Positions 11,370 through 22,682 of a stretch of DNA of 64,000 bases are shown here, piece by piece. The notes below the pieces were generated by a model. That model worked only from the letters and a program-made list of their open reading frames with translations. It had not been told where the DNA came from and searched no databases. A program made the position numbers and the translations under genes. Numbering within the stretch: the stretch's first letter is position 1; the number at the start of each line of letters is the position of its first letter. Where the stretch lies: NCBI RefSeq assembly GCF_047511655.1, contig NC_133391.1:131596906-131660905 (forward strand). The letters run 5' to 3'. The DNA comes from Castor canadensis. Its lineage: Eukaryota > Chordata > Mammalia > Rodentia > Castoridae.

Positions 11370-11830
11370 TGCTTAAAATAATAAAAATAATGATAGTAAT
11401 TGTAATAAATCCTGTTTGCACCTTGTCTTTGCTTGAATGGTTTCAGAATCTCTGCAAATTTAACTTTTAGCATCTACATTGGTTCACTGGTCTATGACTT
11501 ATGTAAGCATCTGAGAAAATTTTGCTAATAGTTGGAGCTGAGAGGAATTAATTAGGCATTGTTTCTCTGTGGAGCAGAGCATTCCTGTCAGGGAGGAGGT
11601 GAAGGGAAAGCCAAATATTTTTTTCCTGTCGCCTGATGGCCACAACTCTCCCAAATCCTTTCATATTTTTAGCCAGTCCTAGATCAGTCCTGAAGGTTAT
11701 GATTATAAAGCCCCCAAGTTAATGTTTCCCTGTGTCTATCGTTTATTTTTAAATGACCTAGGCAGTGGCATAGAAAGGAATGCAATTTCCATAAAACCTT
11801 TTCCCACATTAAACAATTAAAAGTTACTTG
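11370..11830. other. Unique AT-rich segment, candidate conserved non-coding DNA
   Basis: No repeat family was recognised in about 460 bases. The segment holds several core binding words: 'ggaattaattagg' (homeodomain type), 'gcattcc' and 'ggaatgc' (TEAD type), and 'tttatttttaaatg' (MEF2 or forkhead type). Conservation is only suspected from the lack of repeat decay and the density of such words. Confidence 0.25.
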
Positions 11831-12310
11831 TGGGGGGGAAAGACTGAGAGAAAAAGCAAGAGAAGAAACATAAAGTTTTGGAAAACCTTTTGTAGAAATT
11901 TGGTATTTTTCTTTTGTTGCTATAAACAGAAGCCTAGAAAAGTTTAAGTGCCATGGTCAAGGTCACAGAGGAGATGGGAGCCCCTAAGTAGGGGTGGATG
12001 TGTAAGACCAGGTCATGAGATACTTACGCTCTGTATAAAGTCAAATTTCATTATGCCTGGCTTTGAAAATCATCCTTCCATTCCATCTGCCATCTTCTTT
12101 TCACCTATTTTTACTTCCTGTCTTCTAATTGTCACTTTGGTTATTTAAAAATGTAACCAGTAGGTTTCAATTCCCCTCCCAGCCTCATCATGTCACACTA
12201 ATTAAGGTAATGACAGTTGTTGTAATAAACTCACCCCTAATTGTACCTTGCTTGAACACAATAGAATCATTTTTTTTCTTTTTTCTGACTGATAGAAAGT
12301 CTAAAATGAT

Positions 12311-12660
12311 GGTTGGGTGCAGTGGCTCATGCCTGTAATTCCATCTACTCAAGTGGCAGAGATTAGGAGAATCTTTGTTCAAAGCCAACCCAGGGAAAAA
12401 AGCAATCAGGGCCCATCTCAATAAATGAATCAGATGTGGTATGTACATTTATAGTCCCGGCTACATGGGAGGCATAGGTAGGAGGATCTTGGTCCAAGGT
12501 TGGTGGAGAGGGAAGGCAGGAAAACATGAGAATCTATCCAAAAATGTTAACTAAAGCCAAAAGGAGCTGGGGGAGTGAGTCGAGTGGTAGAGTCGAGTGG
12601 TAGAGCGCCTGTCTAGCAAGCATGAGGCTCTGAGTTCAAACACTAGTACCACCAAAAAAT
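12311..12660 (+). repeat. Composite B1-B1-ID SINE
   Basis: Two 7SL/B1-like monomers ('ggttgggtgcagtggctcat' from 12311 and 'agatgtggtatgtacattta' from 12431) are followed by an ID-like tRNA module ('gctgggggagtgagtcgagt' from 12566) that ends 'agtaccaccaaaaaat'. This head-head-tail order recurs at 40052-40352 and, reversed, at 16265-16570 and 58200-58508. It is the full form of the lineage SINE. The ID part contains a 13-base tandem duplication (12578-12603). Confidence 0.88.
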
Positions 12661-15380
12661 AGAGTCCAAACCAGATGTCTTGATCGATTGGATTCTGTGC
12701 TCCAAACAATGACTTTTGAACCTGAGTTCCTTTTGTCTGTTGCTCCACCATCTTTAGCATCCATCTTCCCATGTTGCCCTGGGTATGAGCACCCAGGCTG
12801 TGGGCGGTGAAAAAGCATGGGGAAAGACAGGAGGAAGGCTCGTACAGGCCTGTTCTGGAAGTGACCCATGTCATTCTAATCACTTTGCTTTGGTTGGAGC
12901 TCTCAGCTCAGGGCCACACCTTACTGCATGGGGGCTGAAAAATGTAGTTGGCTGTATGTCCAGGAAGGAGAGTCAGGCTTGTTATCTGACCAGACTGCTT
13001 GGCTTGAGTACTTTCTCCAGCTTTGGCTTCTGTTGTCGCTTTTCTTTCCATCGGTTGTTCAGGGACCTTGGGTCCTCCTCTGTCCTCTCCACAGAGTGCA
13101 CACGACTCTCCTCAGAGAGGCTGTGCCCTGCTTCTTCATCTCTCCCGCTCGAGGCCCACTTTCTGTGGGAACCCCTGCTCCCCCAGCCTTCCACTGTCCT
13201 GAGTGGCTTCCATGAGGCCCTGCTCTCTTCTCTTCAAGCCTCTCTCATCATATATCATCTAAGCTCTGTCCCCTCAGTACACAGCTCTCTCAGTACTCAC
13301 CTCTCCTCTTTCCTTGGCTTTCCCCTTTCCCCTTCCCCAGAACCAGAAGCTCTGGGCCTGACCTTGGTACTCTGTGTACTTCATGCCTTTCTCACACCTC
13401 TGCCCTGCCCCTCAGATCCCTTCCTCAAACTCTATCTCCCTATTTAACCTTCAGTTCCCAGTTATCCCAAGCAAGCTTTAGCTTATGCATCCCCTTACTC
13501 CACAGATGGAACTCCAGCATCTGCCAGTGATGTTCCAAACTGTCTGTGGGCTGACTCATAGTTCTCACCCTCAACCACCATGAGGGAATTCCATTGTATA
13601 ACACTTTTGAGTTGACAGAACAAGTTTGAAGATTGTCATATAAATCCCCTATATAGTCTGAAAGATAGGCATCTGAGTGCCATTTCATTCATAAGAAAGC
13701 CATCCAGGAAGCAAAGTGACCTCCAAGGCCACAGAATAAACACAGCATAAAGACATAGCTCAAGTTCATATACAATAAAGACTTGAACTCAAAGCCCATC
13801 ACCCTTGAGTTTCTTAGAGCTTTCATTTTGTTTCCCCTGAACCTTGTGCTGCAGTATTTGCTCTTGCTGTGCTTGCTTTCCCTCTGCCCTAATTTCTTAC
13901 TTCTGCTGTTGCTGGCCAAAAACATAGAGCTCCTTCACACCCTGCCTTCATATCTTCAAATTCCAGACAGGGGACTGGATTGGAATCTCCCAGAACATGT
14001 ACAGTATGACTGAAACTCTGAAATGATAAAAAGATTTGATGACTGAGAAAAAAATTTTTAATAAAATCTTTTTACTCTAAGATAGAAAAAATAATGTGTG
14101 TGCAGAATATGGGACTGAGACTTAGGCATCAGATAAATAAATAAACAAATACATATATGCATACATACATACATAATCCCCTGTGCAGCAGTAGTGTTTT
14201 GAGCCTCAGGTAGGTAAAGGTTTGTTTTTGGAATTGTGAACCATGCAAAGCACAAAGATCCCTGCTTTCAAAGTGACTTGGAGTAGCAGAGGAGATAACA
14301 TCACGATTCAGGTGATGATGAGGAAGCATGGAAACTGATGGTGTGGCAGGTGTTAATTCAGATGACTACAGACAAGAACATTCCCAACTGCAGAGGCTGC
14401 AGGTGGAGCTCAATTCATTAATATTATTATTACCTTGACGTTAATCTAAGTGTCCACTGGATATATGACAAGGAGTACCATAGGTGCAGTCCCTATGTTT
14501 GGGGAACTCATCACCAGCCAAGGGAACAAAGTCACCACCCTGGTGACTACATGAGTAATTATTTAATGACAGCAGGGATGAGAAGAGTGAAGGAAAAGTT
14601 GGTAGTATTTTGGGAGAACTGAAGGGAGCTACAACAGAGTTTGCACCAGAAAGAGAGAGGAGTTCCGTGTCACTCAGCCAAAACCGTGACAACAGAAGTG
14701 CTTCTGACCTTAGAGTTTTCAGACTTGGAGATATTTGCATTTACATAATGAGACATTTTAGGGATAAGTCCCAAGTCTAAACACAAAATGCATTTATGTC
14801 TTATGCATACCTTGCACACCCAGTCTGAGAAATTTTATGTAATATTTTTAACCTGCCTGAGCTTCACTATGACTCATCACAGGTCAGGTGTACAGTTTTC
14901 CACTTGTGGGCTCGTGTTGGTTTCAGATGTCAGAGCATTGGAGGATTTCAGATTTTTGGATTGGGGATGTTCCAGCTGCACTGAGAGACAGTGGGGGAAA
15001 GAGAGATGCATGCAGCTAGACTGCAAAACAGCTTCAGATACAGTGGATGGGAAAGTGGAAAAGCTAGATGAGTCCCCACCCCAGAAGGTCTCCTTAGATG
15101 TCAGAAATCTGAATTTGATTTGTTAGAAAATGTGGAAAGCTGTGAAGGTTGAGGTAATCAAAGGGAACACTGGTGACCTCGTTAAGAACAAGGCCACATG
15201 AGACAGAATTAGTGGGCTTTTGTTTTTGTACATAAAACCATGCCAGTCCGTGAGAGAAGAGACATGAGAACATCAGAGGGGAGCTAATGGACTCATAGGA
15301 CCTTTCTTTGGAAATCCTTTCTGCACTTCATAACTGCTTGCTCTTCTCACATTGTGCAAGCCAAGGGGCAAGAAGTTGGG
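12661..15380. other. Unique sequence without a recognisable gene
   Basis: The section at 12980-13450 is pyrimidine-rich and carries a 220-residue open frame (12785-13447). That frame is rich in Ser, Leu and Pro, the usual composition of a chance frame in CT-rich DNA. No protein family, splice pattern or RNA gene was recognised. A small ATAC/AAAT-rich patch lies at 14135-14178. Confidence 0.45.
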
Positions 15381-15382
15381 GA

Positions 15383-15520
15383 TGCCTGGTGTGGTGGCAC
15401 ATATCTGTAATCCCTGCACTAAGGAGGCTGAGGTAAGTGGATTGAGAGTTTGAGGCCAATCTAGGCTACGAAGCAAGACCCTGCCTCAAAAACCCAAAAC
15501 ACAAAAGCAAAGAAGAAGAA
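15383..15520 (+). repeat. B1-like SINE monomer
   Basis: The B1/Alu order is clear: 'gcctggtgtggtggcacata', 'tctgtaatccctgcactaag', 'gaggctgaggtaagtggatt', 'gaggccaatctaggctac' and 'aagaccctgcctcaaaa'. An A/GAA-rich tail follows to about 15520. Confidence 0.88.
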
Positions 15521-15847
15521 GAGATCTCTTAGCCTTTCATGCCCACATTTGAAAGCTAGGGGCTCCCCTCCCTGCACAGCACCGGGCAGGGCAAAGAATA
15601 GCTGAGAGGAACCCTGTGTCTTTTGTTTTCCACTGTGGATAGAATGGACACGAGACCTTCCTCTGCATCCTGAGGGTTTCCTCTCCTTGTCCTCCTCCAT
15701 GAGGCTGTGTGGCCAGGCCCAGTGGCTACGCTGGGAACCGTTCACCCAGCAGTTTCTGGGTAAGATGATCTATCAGCCAGCGTCTGCAGGCCTGTAGGTT
15801 CTGGAAGGTCTTCTGCAAGCTCACACATGGTGCAGGTACAGACCTAC

Positions 15848-15922
15848 CAGCAGTGACCCCATTCCTTACAAACCCGAACCTTCTGGTGGACAGCGTGGTG
15901 AGGTGTCTGGCTGCCATCCAGG
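15848..15922 (-). other. Possible splice-flanked segment (weak exon candidate)
   Basis: On the minus strand a T-rich tract ending 'gtattgtttacag' directly precedes this 75-base segment, and 'gtaggt' directly follows it. Together they imitate a 3' and a 5' splice site. One frame is open across it and beyond, in a 71-codon frame spanning 15726-15941. No protein family is recognised and chance splice-like words are common. It could be a lncRNA or cryptic exon, or nothing. Confidence 0.15.
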
Positions 15923-16009
15923 CTGTAAACAATACAATCAATCATGATGCAGTCATTAATCTTGTTGATTACACATTAACCCAAGGAAGTAAGTAAGGAG
16001 GAGTATGTT

Positions 16010-16072
16010 GTTCTTCTCTCTCTTTTTTCTTTTTTTTAACCTCTTCTCTTTCTTTGCTTTTTCCCCCCCAGA
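16010..16072. repeat. Pyrimidine-rich low-complexity tract
   Basis: An almost pure C/T run includes 'cttttttctttttttt' and ends with a C run followed by 'ag'. It resembles a polypyrimidine tract but no exon is evident downstream. Confidence 0.7.
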
Positions 16073-16249
16073 AAATAAAGTAAGGAGACTGCAATCTACC
16101 ATCTCGTCAACATTGCTCCTAAATCTACTTTTCCACTGGTGGAATCAATCATCCCGGTGTGAAAATTCCTTTGACATTAATATGGATTTTATCTTTCAAT
16201 TTCTTTGTGATCTGTAGTCACACAATAATGCTGAGTGTGTAGGAAAGTG

Positions 16250-16570
16250 GTTTTCTTTTCTTTTTTCTTTAACCATATTGGAGTTTTGAGCTCAGGGCTT
16301 CATATTTGATAGGCAAGTGCTCTATCACTTGAGACACATCCCCAGCACTTTTTTTGCTTTTAGTTATTTTTTGGGTAGGGTCTTAGGTTTTTGCCCAGAC
16401 ACTGATTGTCCTATCACATAGCTAGGATTTGACACTTGTCACCATGCTGGCTTGTTGGTTGAGATTGAATCTCATTAACTTTTTGCCTGGACTGGCCTTG
16501 AACTTTGATCTTTCTAATATCTTCCTCCCAAGTAGATGAGATTGCAGATGTGGACCACCATACCCAGCCC
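16250..16570 (-). repeat. Composite B1-B1-ID SINE, antisense
   Basis: A T-rich tail precedes the reversed ID module ('gagctcagggcttcatattt', 'gataggcaagtgctctatca'). Two reversed B1-like monomers follow, each with 'gggtcttag' or 'gaatctcat' and 'tcttcctcccaagtagatga' type blocks, ending 'ccaccatacccagcc'. It is the same three-part element as at 12311-12660, on the other strand. Confidence 0.8.
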
Positions 16571-18780
16571 TGATTTCAATAATTTCTATAAATCCATGAT
16601 TCCTTTTTCACTTTGAGCCTCTTGGATTAATGGGCCACATTAATATAAAAACTGCTTTTAATGTAATGATCAATAACATAAATGTATCATGTTTTGACAT
16701 CTTAATAGTATGCCTATTTATAAGGACTTATTTCCTATTTATCTTTGTCTGCCTAGATGCAGATGTCACCCAAAGATGTCCTTGTCCATTTGAAAGCTTA
16801 CAGCAAGTGACTTTGTGGTCAAAGGGGATTTTTTAAAAAGTGAGGAGAAATCCTGGATGCAGTTCAATCTGGCATATTCAGGGCAGATGGTGAAGTGGGC
16901 AGTTGCTCTTCAGTTTCTCCTGCCCTTCTTTTTCCCAGGTTTTCTCCCCCTTTGGTGTCCTTGACATCACCTTTCCCTCCTCCTTTTCAAAATCAGCTCT
17001 AAGAAATGACCCATGTCAAGCCATCTATTTCTTGCTGGGCACTAATGAGGCTGGAGAATGCTTGTTCCTTCTATGTTTACACTGCAAGCCTTATCTTTAA
17101 TTGAGGAATGAAAGGAATTTCAGGTTTTGGATCATAACCCAAAGTTCAAATTCTATTCACATGGTTCTTAGACAAATGACTTTTTATCAGAAGGAAGGCT
17201 GTTTGTAGCAGGCCCCCTTCTCAGATTCTGGTGGTGTCCAGTCTCTGTTCTTACCTCTTTGTGGAGCCATCTCCAGAGGACAGGATATGAGGTTGGGGTA
17301 CACAGGAAAAGTAGTACAGAGAGATTTGTAAAATATTACTTTGAAAGGTGCTTGAGGCCCATACCAGGAGAACCCTGCTAGCCTGCAGGTAAGAGGATCC
17401 AGGATGGGGAGAAAGATCTGTCCAAATGGAGTATTTACACTCCCATCTTCCTTAGGATATGTCAGGGGATCCATCAGGAGGCTTCTTTGTTCAGGGCTGA
17501 CCTGCTACTCCATTTTTAGTGGGATTAGAGAGACCTGGAATGAGGTCTTGCTTGATCAACCTTACCATATTATTTCAGGGAATTGGGAAAGTTTTCGTGT
17601 CCTGCTCATTTCCTCAGATTTGGATCATGTACATAGGTGGCAGGCATAATTATTCATTAGAAATGGTCCAGATTTGATGTTGCATCTTGGTTTTGTCTAT
17701 AGACCTAGGCTAAGACATTTATTCCAGAGCTCAGTTTTGATAGACTAGAGGAGTCCACTCCTTCTAAAACTCTAAATTCCAATGATCTTTGAGATTGATG
17801 AAGCAAGATTAAGTGATGCAACTTAATATGTTGTTATTTAAACCAAAATGCTAAGGGGCAGGGCACTAGTGAAAGGGAAGAGGGACGAATTCAAGGGATA
17901 GTGGCTATTTCCTGCAGTTCACTTCTTCCAAAACTGGACCAATTACGGGGTCATGGGAAGAAGTAGAAGCAAATGAATACCAACTGCACTGCACAGTAGG
18001 ACTGTTCAGGGAAATGTGTTTATGAAGGCGGAGAAGGAACAGACGGGGTCTGGAAGAGTTAAGGGAGAGACCAGTTTCTCCTCACAACAGTGATTTGGTC
18101 TGACAAATGGCATGATTCTCATTTAAGAAAATGATGAAATTGAGTCATGGGAGAATTCCCGAGAAAACAAGTTGCAAATCAGCAGCTATCAGATGATCAG
18201 TGAGTGTTAATTTCATAGACAACTGGTTGTTTTCAGAAATATGTTAGCCCCCAGATCTTCAAATTAGAGCTATCCATAAGCACTGTGCCTCACCAATCAA
18301 TAGAAGGACAATAGAGGGAAATTCAGAGAAAGCTGATGATTCTAGAGCTTATTAGGATGTCTCTTTGGCAGAGTATTTCTGTCTTCAGTGCCATCATGAG
18401 CACTTTCTTCAGTATAACACATTTAGTGGAAGAACAGTGTTAGTAGAGTCAAGGTCTGGGGTTGATTCTAAAGGCGAAGTTATCTCAAATTCAGTGATAT
18501 CTGAAGAAATCCTCTGTGTCCTTAACACTTTGCCAGGAGAGACAGGACAAATGGAAGGCAAGATGCATTCACAGCCTTGAAAGAATGTAAGAATTTAGCA
18601 GAAATTCCAAGAATACACTTAGAGTAGATAATAAACATGGACATGTTTCAACCTTGTAAAGAGTGTGTCATGGCCCTGATGAGCTATTTCAGAGATGGGG
18701 CCACAAGAGAGACTGAAAGAATTAGTTAAATATAGATGCATCATCACTGTAGCGTTTGTGTGTTTAGAGTTATTTGGTGG
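16571..18780. other. Unique sequence, nothing recognised
   Basis: About 2.2 kb has no recognisable repeat, RNA gene or coding signature. Open frames are short and lack similarity that I can name. Confidence 0.45.
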
Positions 18781-18782
18781 CT

Positions 18783-19140
18783 GCCATGTTTAGATCTTAA
18801 ATGTCCTCCCATGTTTTAAAAGATTAATCTGCACGTGGCACCACTGGCAGGTGGTGGAAACTTTAAGAAGTGTGCTAGTGGGAGGTCTTTAGGTCATTGA
18901 AGGGAATAGTGGGACCCCAGCTCCTTCCTTTCCTTTCCTTCTACTTCCTGGTTATAAGGCAAGTGATTTTGTTCTGCCACTTACTCCTGCCATGATCTGC
19001 TGCCTTACCATAGGCCCAAAGCAACAGAGTCAACCAATCATGAGCTGGAACCTCCAAAACCATGAGTCAAAATAAACCCATTCTCTTTATGAGTTGATTA
19101 TCCTTGGTCTTTGTTATAGTACTATGAAGCTGACTATTTC
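18783..19140 (+). mobile_element. MaLR-type LTR (ORR1/MLT1-like)
   Basis: The order matches the MaLR LTR frame: 'ttaaatgtcctcccatgttt', 'gtgggaggtctttaggtcat', 'tgaagggaatagtgggaccc', 'ctgccatgatctgctgcctt', 'aaaaccatgagtcaaaataa' and 'cctttgttatag'-like end near 19115. It is a solitary LTR of an ERVL-MaLR retroelement. No internal gag or pol sequence is seen nearby. Confidence 0.85.
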
Positions 19141-19334
19141 GGTGGTATCAATCCATACATGAAAATTCATGTATTTTCTAGTTACAATGTTGGGAGCTAT
19201 TTCTTTCCTCATTAATAAATATAGGATTTAAAATGGCTTTCATATTAGAGTTTGGAAGTTCTTTCAACTTCTAAAATGAGCAAAGTGAAGACAAGGAAGA
19301 TATTGTATGATAGGTCAATGATATCTTTTAATCT

Positions 19335-19412
19335 GCTAATATTTATTAAACATCTATTCTGGGTTGTTGCTAGTTTTCTAACTTCTATTATGCTCCCTAT
19401 TCTCATAATCCA
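19335..19412 (-). repeat. MIR fragment (weak)
   Basis: The words 'taatatttattaaacatcta' and 'ttctattatgctccctattc' fit the antisense start of MIR. The match is short and diverged. Confidence 0.35.
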
Positions 19413-20221
19413 GGGGGATTGGTTAGTAACACGTTTGAGCCTCAGAAAAGCTCTGCCCATGGATGAAGCATAGAGTTTTGCTGCCCCTTCAAGCAAAAGC
19501 TGCTTTTAGAAACCAGGACATTGACGGGCACTCTCATTCCACCCTGGCCTGTGGGCAGGACTGTTCCTTTTATAGACCGAGGGCAGCACAGTGTAAATTC
19601 ATCAACTATGAAGCGTGCCCATATTGTTCTTGTGATTGGCAGCTTCAGAAAGTTTAAGCATGTTTGGGATTTCTCCTGCTGCTCCCTGCTTAGTTCTGAA
19701 AAGTGTTAAATGAATAGATTATCAAATATTTAAAAAAATTATGATCAATTTGAATTTATTCCAAGAACTCTTGAGTTGATTATATGTAAGTTGCCACATT
19801 AACCAAATAAAGGGGAAACAGTCACCTACTTATATGAATAAATGTGAGAGGAGTTTAACACAAATATTCACTCTTGGTGTAAACTTTAGGAATAGAAGAC
19901 AGTTCTTAATTTTACAAGCAGCATGGGCAAAGGCTTATGGCAAACATCATGCTTCATGGTGACGTATTGAGTACCTTGGGTGATGTTCCTCAGAAGCAGA
20001 GAATGAGGTAGAGACAGCTCTCAGGTGAAATTTGTCCAAAAGGGAAGGAAGCAGGATAGAGCAGGAAAAACTAGGTAGGCCAAGATATGGATTCATAGGA
20101 AAGTAGCCTCAGTTGACCCCACGGGAAACTCAGAAACATGAGTGGTACCACAAAGCTATCCCACCTTAAGTCACAGGGGCAAGACTTTTTGGCATCCCGT
20201 ATCTGTTAGTCATTGATTACA

Positions 20222-20630
20222 GGCCACCTGTCTTTGTTTTGTGTTTCTATAACAGAATACCAGAAGACTGAACCATTGGTAATGAACAGACATTTATTTT
20301 GTTCAAAGTTCTGGAGGCTGAAAAGTCCAATAGCATGGTACTGGCACCTAGTGAGGACATCAAGCTGTCTCATCCCATGGTGGAAGGCAGAAGAGCAAAA
20401 GCAGATGAGAGCAAGAGACAGAGGGAGCCGAACTTGCTTCTGTAGTAAACCCACACTGTGATAATTAATGGATTCCTGTGGATACACCATTAATCCACTC
20501 ATAAGGAGAGAACCCTCATGAACTAATCACTTTTTATTAGGCCACATCTCCATACATTGTTACATTGGGGATTATTTTCAACAAATTACTTTAATTTCCA
20601 ATAATGGACACAGTCAAACTGCAGCACTGC
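20222..20630 (-). mobile_element. MaLR-type LTR (MLT1/MST-like), antisense
   Basis: It reads as the reverse complement of a MaLR LTR: 'tgtttctataacagaatacc', 'cagacatttattttgttcaa', 'agttctggaggctgaaaagt', 'catcccatggtggaaggcag', 'aaccctcatgaactaatcac' and 'aggccacatctccatacatt'. It is a solo LTR with no coding sequence. Confidence 0.85.
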
Positions 20631-21171
20631 CTTTGGGGACAAGACATAACTTCCTTTCATGTTCTATGTTCAAGTGGCTGCCATTGGCCTGGGGCGATTC
20701 TCAGGAAGAGAGTTTAGCTGTGAGCTACTGGCAGACCTTCCTCCCTCTAACAAATAGGAAATGTATATATCATCCCAGTAAAGGGATCAGGTAGATACCA
20801 ACAGAATCTGTTAGATTGAGTATATTATAAATAATTCAGCCAGAGCAAGAAAAATCTTCATTTTAGCCATTCCTGGGAGTCTGTCTAGCTTCATAGTCTA
20901 AGTTTTGATTTGATATTATCTTCCTTCTACCTTTTAGCATTTTTTATAGTGTAGATCTGCTGGTAATTTGCTTAATTTTTTTTATAATCCAGGGAGATTT
21001 CATTTTGTCATTAATTTATACTCTGTAAACATTGGAGTATTTTTTTCAGGTTTAGAATTAATACTTTAAAAAATATAGTACTTTGGTAACATGTCTGTAG
21101 GCCTGTAATAATTAACATGATTAAGGATATTTTACATGTCTTTTGCCATGGCATCATTTCATGTATATATT

Positions 21172-21332
21172 TGGTGGTATTGGGGTTTGAACTCAGGACC
21201 TCATACTTGCTAGGCAGGTGCTCAACAGTTGAGCAACTCTGCCAGCCCTTTTTTGTTTTGGTTATTTTCAAGATAGGGTCCCATTAACTATTTCCCCAGA
21301 CTGACACAGAACCTCCATCCTCCTGGCCAGAG
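21172..21332 (-). repeat. ID-B1 composite SINE, antisense
   Basis: The reversed ID module ('tggtattggggtttgaactc', 'aggacctcatacttgctagg', 'ctctgccagcccttttttg') is followed by a truncated reversed B1 head ('caagatagggtcccattaac', 'ctccatcctcctggcc'). It belongs to the lineage-specific composite family. Confidence 0.88.
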
Positions 21333-21507
21333 ATTAAAAATCACTCTCAAATATTTTAGAGACTCATCATCAGCAATTCTGCATTGCAGGGATAATCTGG
21401 AAAGGTAGCAAAGAAAGGGTCAAAATAACTATGGCAGCTTCAGATTCCATGTTCTAAATGTTTATGTCTTATTCTTTTCCAAGCCACATAAAGAAATGAT
21501 GCCAAGG

Positions 21508-21592
21508 GACTGATGGAGTGGCTTAAGTGGTAGAGCACCTGCCTAACATGCACAAGATTCTGAATTCAAACCCCAGTACTACCAAAAAATAA
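21508..21592 (+). repeat. ID-type SINE
   Basis: It starts 'gggactgatggagtggctta' and has 'gtggtagagcacctgcctaa'. The B box region is 'gaattcaaaccccagtacta', followed by 'ccaaaaaataaaaag'. It abuts a B1-like head in the same orientation. Confidence 0.88.
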
Positions 21593-21597
21593 AAAGA

Positions 21598-21668
21598 AGC
21601 CAGGCATGGTGGCTCACTCCTGTAATCCTAGCTGCTTGGGAGGCAGAGATCAGGAGGATGGAGGTTCT
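21598..21668 (+). repeat. B1-like SINE head, truncated
   Basis: The first half of a B1-like monomer is present: 'agccaggcatggtggctcac', 'tcctgtaatcctagctgctt' and 'gggaggcagagatcaggagg'. The sequence then leaves the family. It lies directly 3' of the ID copy. Confidence 0.85.
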
Positions 21669-21759
21669 GTGTGGTAGGATTGGAAATTCACAAAACTAAC
21701 AAAAGTCCTGTACTCATGAAAATTTTATTCAGATATGCAGGGGGTGGGTTCTGATGATA

Positions 21760-22090
21760 AATAAATAAACAAAAAAAGTGGAAAATAGAGGGTTAAGATA
21801 ATTGCCAGTGACCAAGGCAACCAAAGAAGGTATCTCAGAGGAGGTACAGGAAAGAGACAGCTATGAGTAGGGAGAAGGCAAAAACATGGCTGGCAGAGAG
21901 TATAAAAGAAAGGCAGGAAGGCAGCACCAAATTCAACTACTTCTGGAAAGCAAAAGAAGGACACTATGCCAGAGCACAGTTGACCAGGGGAAATGGCACA
22001 AGGTGAAGACCAGGGAGGTCAAGGGATAGGCCATGGGGCTTCATAAGGGATTTATGCTAAATGCTAGGAAGGCCTGGGAGAGTTTTCAAC
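21760..22090. repeat. Possible ancient interspersed repeat
   Basis: Phrases such as 'gtatctcagaggaggtacag', 'aatggcacaaggtgaagacc' and 'ggccatggggcttcataagg' resemble a widespread old mammalian repeat. I cannot name its family securely. It is non-coding. Confidence 0.3.
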
Positions 22091-22467
22091 TTTAAACAAT
22101 CAGATTTCTATTTCTTTATTTTTCTTTACATTTCCTAAATATCACCACGGTTTCTGTGTAGAGAGTAGATATAGAAAGGAAAGATGGACCAACTGTGATC
22201 TGTAGTGTCGGGTTGACTCTACCCAGAGAAAGGTTTTTCTTTCTGATAGTTTTCCAAAAAAACCAATATCCAGGGATTCTTAAGGAACGCCTCATGCCAG
22301 TGGGAAGCTCGGCCTGTGAATATTACATAATGGGAAAAAAGGTTTCGAGGAGGCATCCTTCCTATTTTGTGCATAAGGAGGAAGTCATAATGTGTCATGA
22401 AGACTGAGTCACTCGATAAAGGGGACAAAATCAGAGGAGTCATGAATGTTGATGCAGCAATCTTCAT

Positions 22468-22532
22468 GCATCTCAGGGCCTCACATTTGCTAGGCAAGCG
22501 CTCTACACTTGAGTCACTCAAAACAGTGCCTA
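22468..22532 (-). repeat. ID-type SINE fragment, antisense
   Basis: The reversed ID core 'ctcagggcctcacatttgct', 'aggcaagcgctctacacttg' and 'agtcactca' is present without a B1 head. Confidence 0.8.
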
Positions 22533-22584
22533 GCACAAAAAATAATACTTAAATGAATAGTGAGTCTAAAATTGAAGTAATAGT

Positions 22585-22682
22585 GATCACAGAGCACCTT
22601 TGTGAAGTTTAAATGAGAAAATGGCTACAAGCATAAAATGCTCAATAAACACATGCATAATTGTTGTTGTCATTATTATTTT
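22585..22682 (+). repeat. MIR fragment (3' end)
   Basis: The words 'tttgtgaagtttaaatgaga', 'acaagcataaaatgctcaat' and 'aaacacatgcataattgttg' follow the MIR 3' end. Confidence 0.6.

Noticed and set aside
12785..13447. 220-codon open frame, the longest in the window
   Set aside because: It is Ser/Leu/Pro-rich in a CT-rich stretch, competes with overlapping frames and has no family resemblance or splice context. It is best read as a chance frame.
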